Assembly (NCBI GenBank): GCA_022736715.1 | Contig: DZDJ01000020.1 | Location: 8,402 to 49,775, forward strand | Direction: 5' to 3' | DNA: 41,374 nt | Source: Edaphobacter aggregans | GTDB taxonomy: Bacteria > Acidobacteriota > Terriglobia > Terriglobales > Acidobacteriaceae | Part shown: in pieces, positions 25,182-33,945 of the stretch | Layout: every line of letters begins with the position of its first letter | Numbering within the stretch: the stretch's first letter is position 1 | Made by a program: the position numbers and the translations under genes | The notes under the pieces: model-generated | What the model was told of the DNA's origin: nothing | Seen by the model: the letters and a program-made list of their open reading frames with translations, nothing else | The model's database searches: none

Positions 25182-26781
25182 TTTGCTGGCAAAGAAATCG
25201 ATGGACGTCTTGATGGTGGAGGCGCATCAGGAGGAAGGCAGTCATGGGCTGAAGCGGGCGCTTGGCCCGGTCTCGCTGACTGCGCTGGGAATTGGCGGCA
25301 TCATTGGCGCCGGGATTTTTGTGATGACGGGCCTCGGCGCACAGTATGCCGGGCCCGGACTGATGCTCTCCTTTGTCCTTTCTGGCCTAGGATGCGCCTT
25401 TGCCGGGCTTTGCTATGCGGAGTTTGCCGCTATGATTCCGCTGGCGGGCAGCGCCTATACCTATGCCTACGCCACGATGGGCGAACTGTTTGCCTGGATC
25501 ATCGGCTGGGACCTGACGCTGGAATATGCCATGGGCGCCAGCACGGTCTCTTCCGGCTGGTCGAATCACTTTGTAGAACTGCTGAATATGTTCCACATCA
25601 AGATGCCGCTCTGGCTGGCGTATGACCACTGGACGGCGCTGCGCATGGCGCTGGATACGGTGACGCGCAATGCCATGGCGATATCCTATCCCACGCTGGT
25701 GCCGGGGACGCAGGCCTATCTGGTGGAGTTGGCCGCGCTCAAGCTGCATCCGTCGCCTGTGATGATGGAAAGCGCGCACCGGCTGCTGGCGGCGCCGCAC
25801 CTGTTCGGGGTGGAGATCGGTTTCAATCTGCCGGCCTTTCTGATTGCGCTCATCATCACCACGGTTCTTGCTCTCGGCATTCGCGAAAGCGCCAGGTTCA
25901 ACTCGATCATTGTGGCCATCAAGGTTGCCGTGGTGCTGTTTGTGCTGATTCTGGGCATACACTACATCAATCCGGCGAACTGGGGACACAGCTGGGCGAC
26001 CTTCGCTCCGCACGGCATGGCCGGCATTGGCGAAGGTGCCGCGTACATCTTCTTTGCCTATATCGGCTTCGATGCCGTCTCCACCACCGCGCAGGAGGCA
26101 AAGAATCCGCAGCGCGACCTGCCGATCGGCATTCTGGCTTCGCTGGTCATCTGCACGCTGCTGTACATTGGCGTTTCCGGCGTGCTGACGGGCATGGTGC
26201 CGTGGCATGATCTGAATATTGAAGCGCCGGTGGCCCGCGCTTTTCTTGACCGCAACCTGGGCTGGGCGGCGGACATCATCACCTTTGGCGCATTGGCCGG
26301 ACTGACGAGCGTGATGCTGGTGATGCTGCTCGGTCAGTCGCGCGTGGTCTACGCTATGGCCAACGATGGCCTGCTGCCACGCAAGTTCTTTGCCGAGATT
26401 CATCCGCGCTTCCAGACGCCCTTCAAGACCACCTATGCGGTGGGCCTGCTGGCGGCCATCGTCGGCAGCTTGGTGCCAATCGATGACATTGGCAAAATGG
26501 TGAACATCGGTACGCTGCTGGCCTTTGTGATTGTGTGCATCGCGGTCATGATCCTGCGCCGGACGCACCCCGACCGCAAACGCCCCTTCCGCACGCCGTG
26601 GGTGCCGTTTGTGCCCATCATGGGCATCCTGTTCAACGGATACATGATGTACAAGCTCGGCTGGATCAACTGGGCCCGGCTCATTATCTGGCTGGCCATC
26701 GGGCTGGTGGTGTACTTCTCCTATGGCCGCAAGAACAGCCGCGTACAGCAGGCACAGAAAAACGGAATCATCGCAGACTAA
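25174..26781 (+). CDS. APC-superfamily amino acid permease (cationic amino acid transporter-like)
   Basis: This 535-residue membrane protein has the helix-1 motif GIGGIIGAGIFVMTG and about 12 transmembrane segments, with a GFDAVSTTAQEAKNPQRD region typical of the CAT/YfnA branch and a hydrophilic loop around residues 150-210. Transport of basic or branched amino acids is the usual role of the branch, but the substrate here is an inference. ATG25174 overlaps the upstream permease stop (ATGTCTAA), so the pair is translationally linked. It differs clearly in sequence from its neighbour, so the pair is not a recent duplication. It ends 30 bases from a convergent gene with no evident terminator. 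Confidence 0.9.
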   Translation: MSNLLAKKSMDVLMVEAHQEEGSHGLKRALGPVSLTALGIGGIIGAGIFVMTGLGAQYAGPGLMLSFVLSGLGCAFAGLCYAEFAAMIPLAGSAYTYAYATMGELFAWIIGWDLTLEYAMGASTVSSGWSNHFVELLNMFHIKMPLWLAYDHWTALRMALDTVTRNAMAISYPTLVPGTQAYLVELAALKLHPSPVMMESAHRLLAAPHLFGVEIGFNLPAFLIALIITTVLALGIRESARFNSIIVAIKVAVVLFVLILGIHYINPANWGHSWATFAPHGMAGIGEGAAYIFFAYIGFDAVSTTAQEAKNPQRDLPIGILASLVICTLLYIGVSGVLTGMVPWHDLNIEAPVARAFLDRNLGWAADIITFGALAGLTSVMLVMLLGQSRVVYAMANDGLLPRKFFAEIHPRFQTPFKTTYAVGLLAAIVGSLVPIDDIGKMVNIGTLLAFVIVCIAVMILRRTHPDRKRPFRTPWVPFVPIMGILFNGYMMYKLGWINWARLIIWLAIGLVVYFSYGRKNSRVQQAQKNGIIAD

Positions 26782-26811
26782 GAGCAGACAAAACGAAGCA
26801 TCGAACGGACA

Positions 26812-29271
26812 CTACTCCGGCATTACCGGCAGCGCCACGCTGTTGACGGCCGCCGGATCGTCCCGCAGCTTCAGATAGAGCAGCGTGCCGACAGGGCGCG
26901 GTACGGTGATGGTGCTGTCGGCAAAGCCCGCGGGCACCGGTTGCGCATAGGTAAATTGCGGGTCCGAAGCAACTGAGTCAATCAGATACAGCTCCGAGCC
27001 GACCAGCGAGCAGGGCTGCGAAGCATCTTCCGGGCAGCGAACCTCTTTGAGCGACGGCACCCGCACCAGATTGCCCAGCGGCTGCCAGTCGCTGGTGGCC
27101 CCGTCCGCACTTACGGCGCGGAACTGGAGCTGTCCAAAGACGGATGGCCCGAAGCTCTTCAACGGGTCAAAGGTGGCCAGCACAGTCTGCGCGTCCTGCA
27201 GGGTCAGGCCGCCGTTCTCCATGCTGAGCAGGGCGTGCAGCGAATCGTCCGCCGTGGCCACCTCAATTTTCTCTGTGCGTGGAAAGCGGCTGGGCGCATC
27301 GGAACGCAGGAAGAAGGAGAGTCGCGCGTTCAGCGGCAGGTCGCTCTTGCTGGAAAGCCGGATATGCGCGGTTGTGTCTGCAGCCTGTGGCTGCGCGTTG
27401 ATGCTGAGCAGCGTCACCCGCGGGCGTGGAGCCAGGATGGTGACATCCAGCGTGAGCACGCGGCCGTCCCTCAGTGTTACATGGGCCGTTTCCGTCTCCT
27501 GCGCATGAAGTTTGGCCAGTTTTTTTGTGTCGGCTGCGGTCAGTTGCAGATGCTCCTTGCCATCGGCCTCCGTCAGGCCGGCAGGCGTAAAGACAACGCC
27601 GTGCATCTCAAGCTGCGTGATCTCGTTCAGGCCCGTTCCGGTAAGTGCGCCTGTGGAATCGCCGGTGTAGAAGGTAAAGCTGTCCAGGTGCGCCGGTTCG
27701 GAATAGGTTTTCAGATTCACCTTGTCCGGCTGTGCATCGCCGTATTGCTTCACCTGCAAGGTGAGCGGGCCAGGAGCGGCGTCCTGCAGCGCCACCTGCA
27801 CCAGCATGCCCCCGGCAGGCGCAGGCCTCCAGTTGGCCGGCAATGTTTTGCCGTGATTGTCGACGAGTTCCACTGCGCTCACGCAGGCCACATCCTGCGT
27901 GGCAGCGCCGGGGGTAGCAGAGGTCGGCAGCAAATGCACTTCGCCATCGTGGCCCGCAATCAGCGGAGCGCCTTCATTGGCCGCAACCGTCCATCGCAGC
28001 GGACTGCCGCTGTCCAGCGTGTAGGTGGGCCCGGCAAAGGGATCGAATCCCCAGTAGCCATGCACATTGCCGCTGGTGAGTTGCCCCAGGCCGGCAAACT
28101 GCAGCGAACTGGTGTTGACAACAAATCCACCATGCACAGGGTCGATTGCGACAGGCAGATCGACTGCTTTGCCAGCCTTGTTCTGCAAGTGCAGCACAAG
28201 GTTGTTGGCGTACCCGGTGGCAAACAGCGCCGAGGAGCCCTGCACTGGAAGCACAACCGGGGTCTTCCGCAGGCACTGCACTTCCTTCGGGTCAACCGGC
28301 TGCAACTCGGGATAAACCGGGTGCCCGATGGCGGGCAGAGCAATCACCAGCACCGATTTCGGGTTGTGGAAGGAGGGCGGATTGTTGAGCTTCAGATTCA
28401 GATCATCATTCTGCGGCAGCGCCAGTGCGGGAATGTATTGATACTGCGCGGTATGAATTTTGCCCAGGATGTGCGCAATGTCCACGATGGAGCCAACATA
28501 AGGGCTGTAGAGGCCGCCACCGGCAACGGAGGTGGTGCTGACCGTGCCGATCAGGTTGGCCGCATCGCCGGAGGTCAGCGCGGAGACCATCGAGGTGCTG
28601 TGTCCATCGTCGAGCACCATCTGGTCAGAGCCCTGCGTCAGGCAGGAGACCTGCTGCTCGACCGGCTTCTCGAAGCACGCCTGGTTCACCTTGATGCCGA
28701 GGCTGCGGGCCAGCAGGTTGGAGCGCTGCTGCAGTTTCTGCGGATTGTCCTCCGAGATGTGCTTTACGGCATCCATATATTTTTCCAGACGCAGCCGCTC
28801 GATGCTGGCAGCATTCAGGTCCTGCACAGAACGTACGAATGAACCGGGTTTGCCGCGGACGGCGGAGCGCAGCGTGTCAAAATCGCCGCCCGTCTCCGGC
28901 GCCAGGAACAGAATGGCCTGCTGCGCATCCTGCGGCACGGTGACGGTAATGCCCTCGGCGCAGATCTTCCTGTTCCAGGTCTCGGCCTTGGTAAACCACT
29001 GCTCCGGCGGGGGGTTGGTGGTGCCACGCAGGAAGGCCGCCACCAGCAGATAATGCGCAGACTGGCCGTCCGGCAGGTCCGGATGGATCCAGAGCTTGTC
29101 ATTCGGCAGAAGGTTCGGAACTTCGGAAATCGGCAGAGTTTTGCCAGCACGGGTGACATTGACTTCCACCTTTGGGCCTGCCAGATCAAAAGTCGTCCCC
29201 TCGGCCAGCGCGCAGCCGCTAAAAGCCAGCAAAAAAGCAATGGATCGCAACCAACCAGTTTTCATACGCAT
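26812..29271 (-). CDS. Large exported protein of unknown function
   Basis: I do not recognise this 819-residue protein. It has a basic start and hydrophobic core ending FSGCALAEG, so export is likely; cleavage after ALA by signal peptidase I is plausible, and a lipoprotein site at the cysteine is less likely because Phe occupies the -3 position. The N-terminal third has a conserved-looking segment with several cysteines and a Lys/Leu-rich helical stretch (about 150-190). The remainder alternates short hydrophobic and Thr/Ser/Gly-rich strands, consistent with several Ig-like beta domains. No catalytic motif was found. The gene stands between a convergent permease and the terminator of the ABC ATPase gene, 108 bases downstream of that gene's stop. 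Confidence 0.75.
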   Translation of the reverse strand: MRMKTGWLRSIAFLLAFSGCALAEGTTFDLAGPKVEVNVTRAGKTLPISEVPNLLPNDKLWIHPDLPDGQSAHYLLVAAFLRGTTNPPPEQWFTKAETWNRKICAEGITVTVPQDAQQAILFLAPETGGDFDTLRSAVRGKPGSFVRSVQDLNAASIERLRLEKYMDAVKHISEDNPQKLQQRSNLLARSLGIKVNQACFEKPVEQQVSCLTQGSDQMVLDDGHSTSMVSALTSGDAANLIGTVSTTSVAGGGLYSPYVGSIVDIAHILGKIHTAQYQYIPALALPQNDDLNLKLNNPPSFHNPKSVLVIALPAIGHPVYPELQPVDPKEVQCLRKTPVVLPVQGSSALFATGYANNLVLHLQNKAGKAVDLPVAIDPVHGGFVVNTSSLQFAGLGQLTSGNVHGYWGFDPFAGPTYTLDSGSPLRWTVAANEGAPLIAGHDGEVHLLPTSATPGAATQDVACVSAVELVDNHGKTLPANWRPAPAGGMLVQVALQDAAPGPLTLQVKQYGDAQPDKVNLKTYSEPAHLDSFTFYTGDSTGALTGTGLNEITQLEMHGVVFTPAGLTEADGKEHLQLTAADTKKLAKLHAQETETAHVTLRDGRVLTLDVTILAPRPRVTLLSINAQPQAADTTAHIRLSSKSDLPLNARLSFFLRSDAPSRFPRTEKIEVATADDSLHALLSMENGGLTLQDAQTVLATFDPLKSFGPSVFGQLQFRAVSADGATSDWQPLGNLVRVPSLKEVRCPEDASQPCSLVGSELYLIDSVASDPQFTYAQPVPAGFADSTITVPRPVGTLLYLKLRDDPAAVNSVALPVMPE

Positions 29272-29317
29272 AGAGATACTTTAACCAGTTGGACGCCTGG
29301 ATTGAGAAAAACGTTTG

Positions 29318-29363
29318 TGAAAACAGAAAAGCCTTGTCCTCCGTATATTTAGCGGACAAGGCT
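29318..29363 (-). terminator. Terminator of the ABC ATPase gene
   Basis: On the minus strand a perfect 10-bp stem AGCCTTGTCC/GGACAAGGCT (29363-29354 with 29339-29330) is followed by TTTTCTGTTTTC. It lies 17 bases after the stop codon and separates the ABC gene from the 819-residue gene downstream. Confidence 0.88.
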
Positions 29364-29379
29364 CTTGCCGGATGGTTAC

Positions 29380-30138
29380 TCAGCGGACGCGCGGGGACAT
29401 GGTGTCCGAAGCGATCTGGCCGTCTTTGATGTGGACGACCCGGTGCGCAAACTCGGCAATATCCGGCTCATGCGTTACCAGCACAATCGTATTGCCCTGG
29501 GCATGCAGTTCATCGAAGAGCGCCATGATCTCGTCGCCGGTCTTGGAATCCAGGTTGCCGGTGGGCTCGTCGGCCAGAATGATGGAAGGTCTGTTGACCA
29601 GCGCGCGGGCAATGGCAACGCGCTGCCGCTGACCGCCGGAAAGCTCATTGGGCTTGTGCATCATGCGGCCGCCCAGGTTGACGGACTCCAGCACCGCCTT
29701 GGCGCGCTCAATGCGTTCCGCTGCCGGGGTGCCATTGTAGATCAGCGGCAGCTCCACATTGTGCAGCGAAGTGGCGCGGGCCAGCAGGTTGAACGTCTGA
29801 AAGACGAAGCCAATCTCTTTGTTGCGGATGCGCGCCAGTTCATCGTCATTCAACTCGCTGACCAGATGCCCATTGAGCCAGTAGCGGCCCTGGGTGGGCG
29901 TATCCAGACAGCCAATCAGGTTCATCAGCGTGGATTTGCCGGAGCCGGAGGGCCCCATGATGGCCACATACTCATTCTGCCGGATGCGCAGGTTGACGCC
30001 GCGCAGGGCATGCACCTCCTGGTCACCCATTTCATAGGTTTTCCAAAGGTCATCCACCACAATGATGTCGCCCTGGGCCGGGCCCGTGGTGGTGGAGCCA
30101 GGTGTGTCCGCAATTGTGCCTACTGTTTCAAGTGCCAT
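29380..30138 (-). CDS. ABC transporter ATP-binding protein (MacB/LolD type)
   Basis: The 252-residue ATPase has Walker [10 protein letters not shown] (about 62-70), the Q-loop, signature LSGGQRQR (about 164-171), Walker [13 protein letters not shown] (about 183-194) and the switch histidine in VTHE. The group is that of MacB and LolD, which power mechanotransmission rather than membrane-crossing transport. A 25-residue N-terminal Thr/Gly-rich tail precedes the ATPase fold. ATG30138 has GGGAG at good spacing; the open frame to 30342 is not coding. The membrane-fusion protein gene lies upstream on the same strand, but no FtsX-like permease gene is present on either side. Confidence 0.93.
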   Translation of the reverse strand: MALETVGTIADTPGSTTTGPAQGDIIVVDDLWKTYEMGDQEVHALRGVNLRIRQNEYVAIMGPSGSGKSTLMNLIGCLDTPTQGRYWLNGHLVSELNDDELARIRNKEIGFVFQTFNLLARATSLHNVELPLIYNGTPAAERIERAKAVLESVNLGGRMMHKPNELSGGQRQRVAIARALVNRPSIILADEPTGNLDSKTGDEIMALFDELHAQGNTIVLVTHEPDIAEFAHRVVHIKDGQIASDTMSPRVR

Positions 30139-30321
30139 CCGCTTCTCCCGCTGCTTGGTAACTGCGTGCAGAGAAATACGCATCTGCTGCGCCACAGGTT
30201 CCTGAGAGTGGCCGGTTTCGGCCTGGTTACGGTTACTGTAGCCGAAATCCGGGGTCCTGACGAACTTTCCCGCCGGATTTCCGCGCCTTTTACCCCCGCT
30301 GTGCCGGGACGTTCCCGCGCA

Positions 30322-30360
30322 CCATTCGATTTCCATCGGCAACCGGTGAAAATCGAATGG
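30322..30360 (-). other. Long hairpin between the adaptor gene and the ABC ATPase gene
   Basis: CCATTCGATTT (30322-30332) pairs perfectly with AAATCGAATGG (30350-30360). After one mismatch, another six pairs close on a three-base loop. No U-tract follows on the minus strand, so it is not a typical intrinsic terminator. It may set the ratio of the two proteins by mRNA processing, or be an operator; both are inferences. I saw no convincing promoter in the rest of the 248-base gap. Confidence 0.55.
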
Positions 30361-30386
30361 GGGCTTATGGCCGCGTACTTTCTTCG

Positions 30387-31721
30387 CTAACTGGAGCTGT
30401 CCGCGTTGACGTTCATGGGCGTCGTATCCCGTTTGACGCGGGCCCCGTTCTTCAAGGTTCGCAGCGCAGTATACGGCCCGGTGATGATCTGGTCGCCGGC
30501 CTTCAGGCCACTGGTGACCTCAATGTCGGTCGTGCCTGTGATGCCCGTCTGAACTGGCACAAACTGGCTGATCAGCTTGCCGTTCTTGTCCCGCACCACA
30601 AAAACACCCTGCACTGGCTGCGACTTCGCCGAGGTGGCGCTGGCTGCCGGGGCATTGGTTGGTGCTTCCTTCAGGGAATTAGGATCGCGCAGTGTAAGTG
30701 CCTGAATCGGAATGGCTAACGCGTTTGGCTTGTGCGCTGTGACGATCTTTGCCGTGGCGGAAAGTCCGGGGCGCAGCTCGTCAGAGGGGTTGTCCAGCGT
30801 GATGACCACCTTGAAGTCTTTGGCCTCTTCCGTGCCTGTGGTGCTCTGGCTGGTGGCAATGCCGGTGGTGCGCAGCAGGGCCTGGTCGCCAACTTCGGTT
30901 ACGTGCCCTTTGAAGATCTTGCCGGGCAGCGCATCCACGGTCACGTTGGCCTGCTGGCCGAGCGAGACATTCACAATGTCCGTCTCGTCCACTTTGACCT
31001 CGGCGGTAATTACCGACATGTCCGCCAGCGTCATCAGCGTGGAGCCTTCGGCGTTCTGAATGCCCACGACGACGGTTTCGCCTTCCCGTACCGGGACGTT
31101 AGTCACCAGAGCGTCAAAGGGAGCGCGGCTGATGGTCTTGTCCAGCGAGTCATAGTTGCTGCGCTGCGTGGCGATGGCCTGGTTGGTTTGCGCTGCGGAC
31201 TGGGCCACTGCGGCTTTGCGCTGGGCGATCGTGGCCACGGCCACGTCGTAGGCGGCCTTCTTGGCGTCAAAGTCCTGCTTGGCAATCAGTTGTGCATGGT
31301 AGAGCAACCGGGCGCGCTGGTAGTCGAGCTTTTTCTGTTGCAGATCGGCCTGCGACTCCTCCAGATTGGCCACAGCGGTGTTTTCTGCCGCACGGTTGGA
31401 GGCGATGGCGGCCTGCTGGGCCGCTACGTTGGCCTGCGGCTGCACATTTTCCACCGTGGCCACCACTTCGCCCTTCCTGACGTGGTCACCCTCCTTGACA
31501 TACAGGTGCGTGATGCGGCCAAAGGCCGTGGCGCCAACGTTGACGTAGGTCTTGGGCTTGATCTGTCCTGTTCCGCTGACAATGGAGGTCAGCTCTTCAT
31601 TGGCGGCCTTGCCGAGAAAGACCTTGGTGACGCCTGACTGGCTGCGGATGATGCTGAAGGCGACAATGCCGCCCAGAGCGATGAGGATGGCTGCGATGAT
31701 GAGGATTTTTTTCAGGTTCAT
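30387..31721 (-). CDS. Periplasmic adaptor (membrane fusion) protein, MacA/HlyD family
   Basis: The 444-residue protein is anchored by one N-terminal transmembrane helix (about 5-25). It then has the split lipoyl domain (first half around [19 protein letters not shown]), an Ala/Gln-rich coiled-coil hairpin (about 90-190), the second lipoyl half ([16 protein letters not shown]), and beta-barrel and membrane-proximal domains. An Ala/Ser/Thr/Pro insert near 360-380 interrupts the last domain. This is the architecture of MacA-type adaptors linking an inner-membrane ABC transporter to an outer-membrane channel. ATG31721 is chosen because the transmembrane helix follows directly; the upstream frame starts only with TTG. 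Its ABC ATPase partner lies downstream. Confidence 0.9.
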   Translation of the reverse strand: MNLKKILIIAAILIALGGIVAFSIIRSQSGVTKVFLGKAANEELTSIVSGTGQIKPKTYVNVGATAFGRITHLYVKEGDHVRKGEVVATVENVQPQANVAAQQAAIASNRAAENTAVANLEESQADLQQKKLDYQRARLLYHAQLIAKQDFDAKKAAYDVAVATIAQRKAAVAQSAAQTNQAIATQRSNYDSLDKTISRAPFDALVTNVPVREGETVVVGIQNAEGSTLMTLADMSVITAEVKVDETDIVNVSLGQQANVTVDALPGKIFKGHVTEVGDQALLRTTGIATSQSTTGTEEAKDFKVVITLDNPSDELRPGLSATAKIVTAHKPNALAIPIQALTLRDPNSLKEAPTNAPAASATSAKSQPVQGVFVVRDKNGKLISQFVPVQTGITGTTDIEVTSGLKAGDQIITGPYTALRTLKNGARVKRDTTPMNVNADSSS

Positions 31722-31772
31722 TGCTGCTTTCTTTTCATCCGGAACCGCCGTCAACAACCGGGCGGGGCAATT

Positions 31773-31815
31773 TTGACAACTGTTGTGTTTCTATGTGGCT
31801 ACACTTTACAGTAAA
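31773..31815. promoter_or_regulatory. Two short palindromes in a divergent intergenic region
   Basis: The 325-base gap between the divergent adaptor and GWxTD genes contains ACAACTGTTGT (31776-31786) and TTTACAGTAAA (31805-31815), each a perfect 5-bp dyad about one central base, with centres 29 bp apart. A TTGACA at 31773-31778 overlaps the first, but no -10 lies at normal spacing on the plus strand. They could be regulator binding sites. The remainder of the gap shows only the forward promoter listed separately. Confidence 0.3.
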
Positions 31816-31988
31816 TCCAGGTTTGTATTTGTGGGATCAATTCCGCACATCTTTTTTGTTTATCGCCCATGGCCGGAACCGGTTCAGGGCCGGGAAGTAA
31901 GTCATTTACCTGTGTTGTAGTTGCACGGACCTGCATGCCGCACCATGATAGCAGGAGCTGATTTGCCTCCCATTGTGGGACTGTCTGC

Positions 31989-32017
31989 TTGTGTCGCAGA
32001 CACGCTCTCTTTACAAT
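31989..32017 (+). promoter_or_regulatory. Probable promoter of the GWxTD gene
   Basis: TTGTGT (31989-31994), a 17-bp spacer and TACAAT (32012-32017, five of six) lie 30 bases before the start codon. The -35 is weak (three of six). Confidence 0.5.
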
Positions 32018-32046
32018 GAACGCTGTTGCATAGGAGTTCTAACCTG

Positions 32047-33771
32047 ATGATGTACAAGGTCCGTTATTTCGTGCTGATCGCTGTTGTCCTGGTGACTTCC
32101 GGCGCGATGGATCGAACCATGCTGGCGCAGGATTCACAGCCTGTATCTGGCGCTCCGGCCTCTGCTTCCGGCCAAGAGCCCAGCCCGCTTAACCGCAAAC
32201 TCAGCGACAAAGAACGCTTTCAGCAGCAGAAAGCGCTCAAGGAAGAGTTGAAGGGCGAGTATAAAAAGTGGCTCGACCAGGACGTACGCTGGATCATTAC
32301 CGATCAGGAACGGAAGGCATTTCTGAGCTTGTCGAACGACGAAGAGCGCGACAACTTCATTGAGCAGTTCTGGCGCCGGCGCAATCCTAACCCGGACTCG
32401 CCGGAAAACACCTATCGTGAAGAGTATTATCGGCGCATCGCCTATGCGAACGACCATTTTGCCGCGGGCAAGCCGGGCTGGATGACGGACCGCGGTCATA
32501 TCTACATTGCGTATGGCCCCCCGGACAGCATTGATTCCCATCCCAGCGGCGGCACCTACGAGCGTCCGATGGATGAGGGCGGCGGCGAGACCTCGACTTT
32601 CCCGTTTGAGGACTGGCATTACCGCTATCTGGATGGCATTGGCCAGAACGTCAATCTGGAATTTGTAGACACCTGCATGTGCGGCGACTATCACCTGACC
32701 ATCGACCGTTCTGAAAAGGACGCCCTGCTGCATACGCCGAATGCCGGTCTCACGATGTATGAACAGATGGGAATGGCGAAAAAGTCGGACCGTTTCAATG
32801 GGGGGCTGGAGCGCCTAGGGAAAGGGCCAATGGGGGCCATGAACCAGGGCAAGGAATTTGACCGCATCGAGCTGTATGCCAAGATCATGGCCCCGCCGCC
32901 GATCAAGTTCAAGGACCTGGATGCCTACATCACCTCGCACAAGGTTCTTACCGGGCCGTTCTTCCCGTTTGAGGTGCGTACGGATTATGTGAAGGTGACC
33001 AGCGATACCGTGCTGGTGCCAATTACGCTCCAGATCAGGAACCGCGACATTACGTTCAATACGACGGACGGTGTGGCCCGTGGCACGGTGAACATTCTGG
33101 GCCGTGTCAGCACGCTGACCGGGCGCATTGCACAGACCTTTGAGGACACGGTGCAGGTGGATGTTCCGGCGGAACTGCTGCCCAAGACAAAGGACAATGC
33201 CTCGGTCTACTGGAAGGCGCTGCCGCTCCGTCCTGGCCGGTATCGTATCGACATTGTCATCAAGGACGTGAACAACAAGGACCACATTGGCACGTGGGCG
33301 CGCGGCATTGAGGTTCCGCGGTATGACGATGATCGACTGTCCACGTCATCCCTGATTCTGGCAGACAAGATGGAGCTGGTGCCGTCCAAACAGATTGGCG
33401 CAGGCAACTTTGTGATTGGAAACACCTATATCCGGCCGCGCGTCAGCGCGAGCCCGGCGATTCCGGTGACCTTCCACCGCAACCAGAACCTGAACTTCTG
33501 GATGCAGGTGTATAACCTGGGCATCAACGACAAGAACAAGACAAACAACGCCACGATTGATTACCTGATTACCGATGTCTCCACGAACAAGCAGGTGCTG
33601 AATTCGACGGAGACGAGCACGAAGATCAATCCGCACTCGGACCAGGTGACGCTGGCCAAGAGCTTGCCGCTTGCCAGTTTGCAGCCGGGCAAGTATAAGG
33701 TGACAATCACAGTCAATGACGGAATTACGAAACAGCAGGTCGCAGAATCTGCACCATTTACGGTGGAATAG
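32047..33771 (+). CDS. GWxTD-domain secreted protein
   Basis: The 574-residue protein starts with a signal peptide (MMYKVRYFVLIAVVLVTSGA region) cleaved probably after TMLA. A Lys/Glu-rich helical segment (about 50-90) is followed by a GWxTD domain: FIEQFWRRRNP, then PGWMTDRGHIYIAYGPPD, for which the family is named (GWxTD_dom by recall). The C-terminal half is beta-rich and ends in an Ig-like domain. The family is common in acidobacteria and related phyla and has no established function. AGGAG (32032-32036) lies 10 bases before ATG32047; a second ATG follows immediately. Confidence 0.85.
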   Translation: MMYKVRYFVLIAVVLVTSGAMDRTMLAQDSQPVSGAPASASGQEPSPLNRKLSDKERFQQQKALKEELKGEYKKWLDQDVRWIITDQERKAFLSLSNDEERDNFIEQFWRRRNPNPDSPENTYREEYYRRIAYANDHFAAGKPGWMTDRGHIYIAYGPPDSIDSHPSGGTYERPMDEGGGETSTFPFEDWHYRYLDGIGQNVNLEFVDTCMCGDYHLTIDRSEKDALLHTPNAGLTMYEQMGMAKKSDRFNGGLERLGKGPMGAMNQGKEFDRIELYAKIMAPPPIKFKDLDAYITSHKVLTGPFFPFEVRTDYVKVTSDTVLVPITLQIRNRDITFNTTDGVARGTVNILGRVSTLTGRIAQTFEDTVQVDVPAELLPKTKDNASVYWKALPLRPGRYRIDIVIKDVNNKDHIGTWARGIEVPRYDDDRLSTSSLILADKMELVPSKQIGAGNFVIGNTYIRPRVSASPAIPVTFHRNQNLNFWMQVYNLGINDKNKTNNATIDYLITDVSTNKQVLNSTETSTKINPHSDQVTLAKSLPLASLQPGKYKVTITVNDGITKQQVAESAPFTVE

Positions 33772-33945
33772 CTGGTGTATTTGGCAGGGCGTGTAGTAAA
33801 AGAGAAGCACGGCCACGAACGATACGAAGTAAGAATGAGATGTGGCCGGGTGGAAGCGCACACTGTATAAGCGGTCCGTTCCCCTGCGGTATCGCCTGTT
33901 TCTTTGTCTGGATGTCAGGCCGACGGCGCACGAACAAACGACGCA

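Noticed and set aside
26812-29271. Lipoprotein call for the 819-residue protein
   Set aside because: The sequence before the cysteine (FSGC) has Phe at -3, poor for signal peptidase II; ordinary cleavage after ALA is at least as likely.
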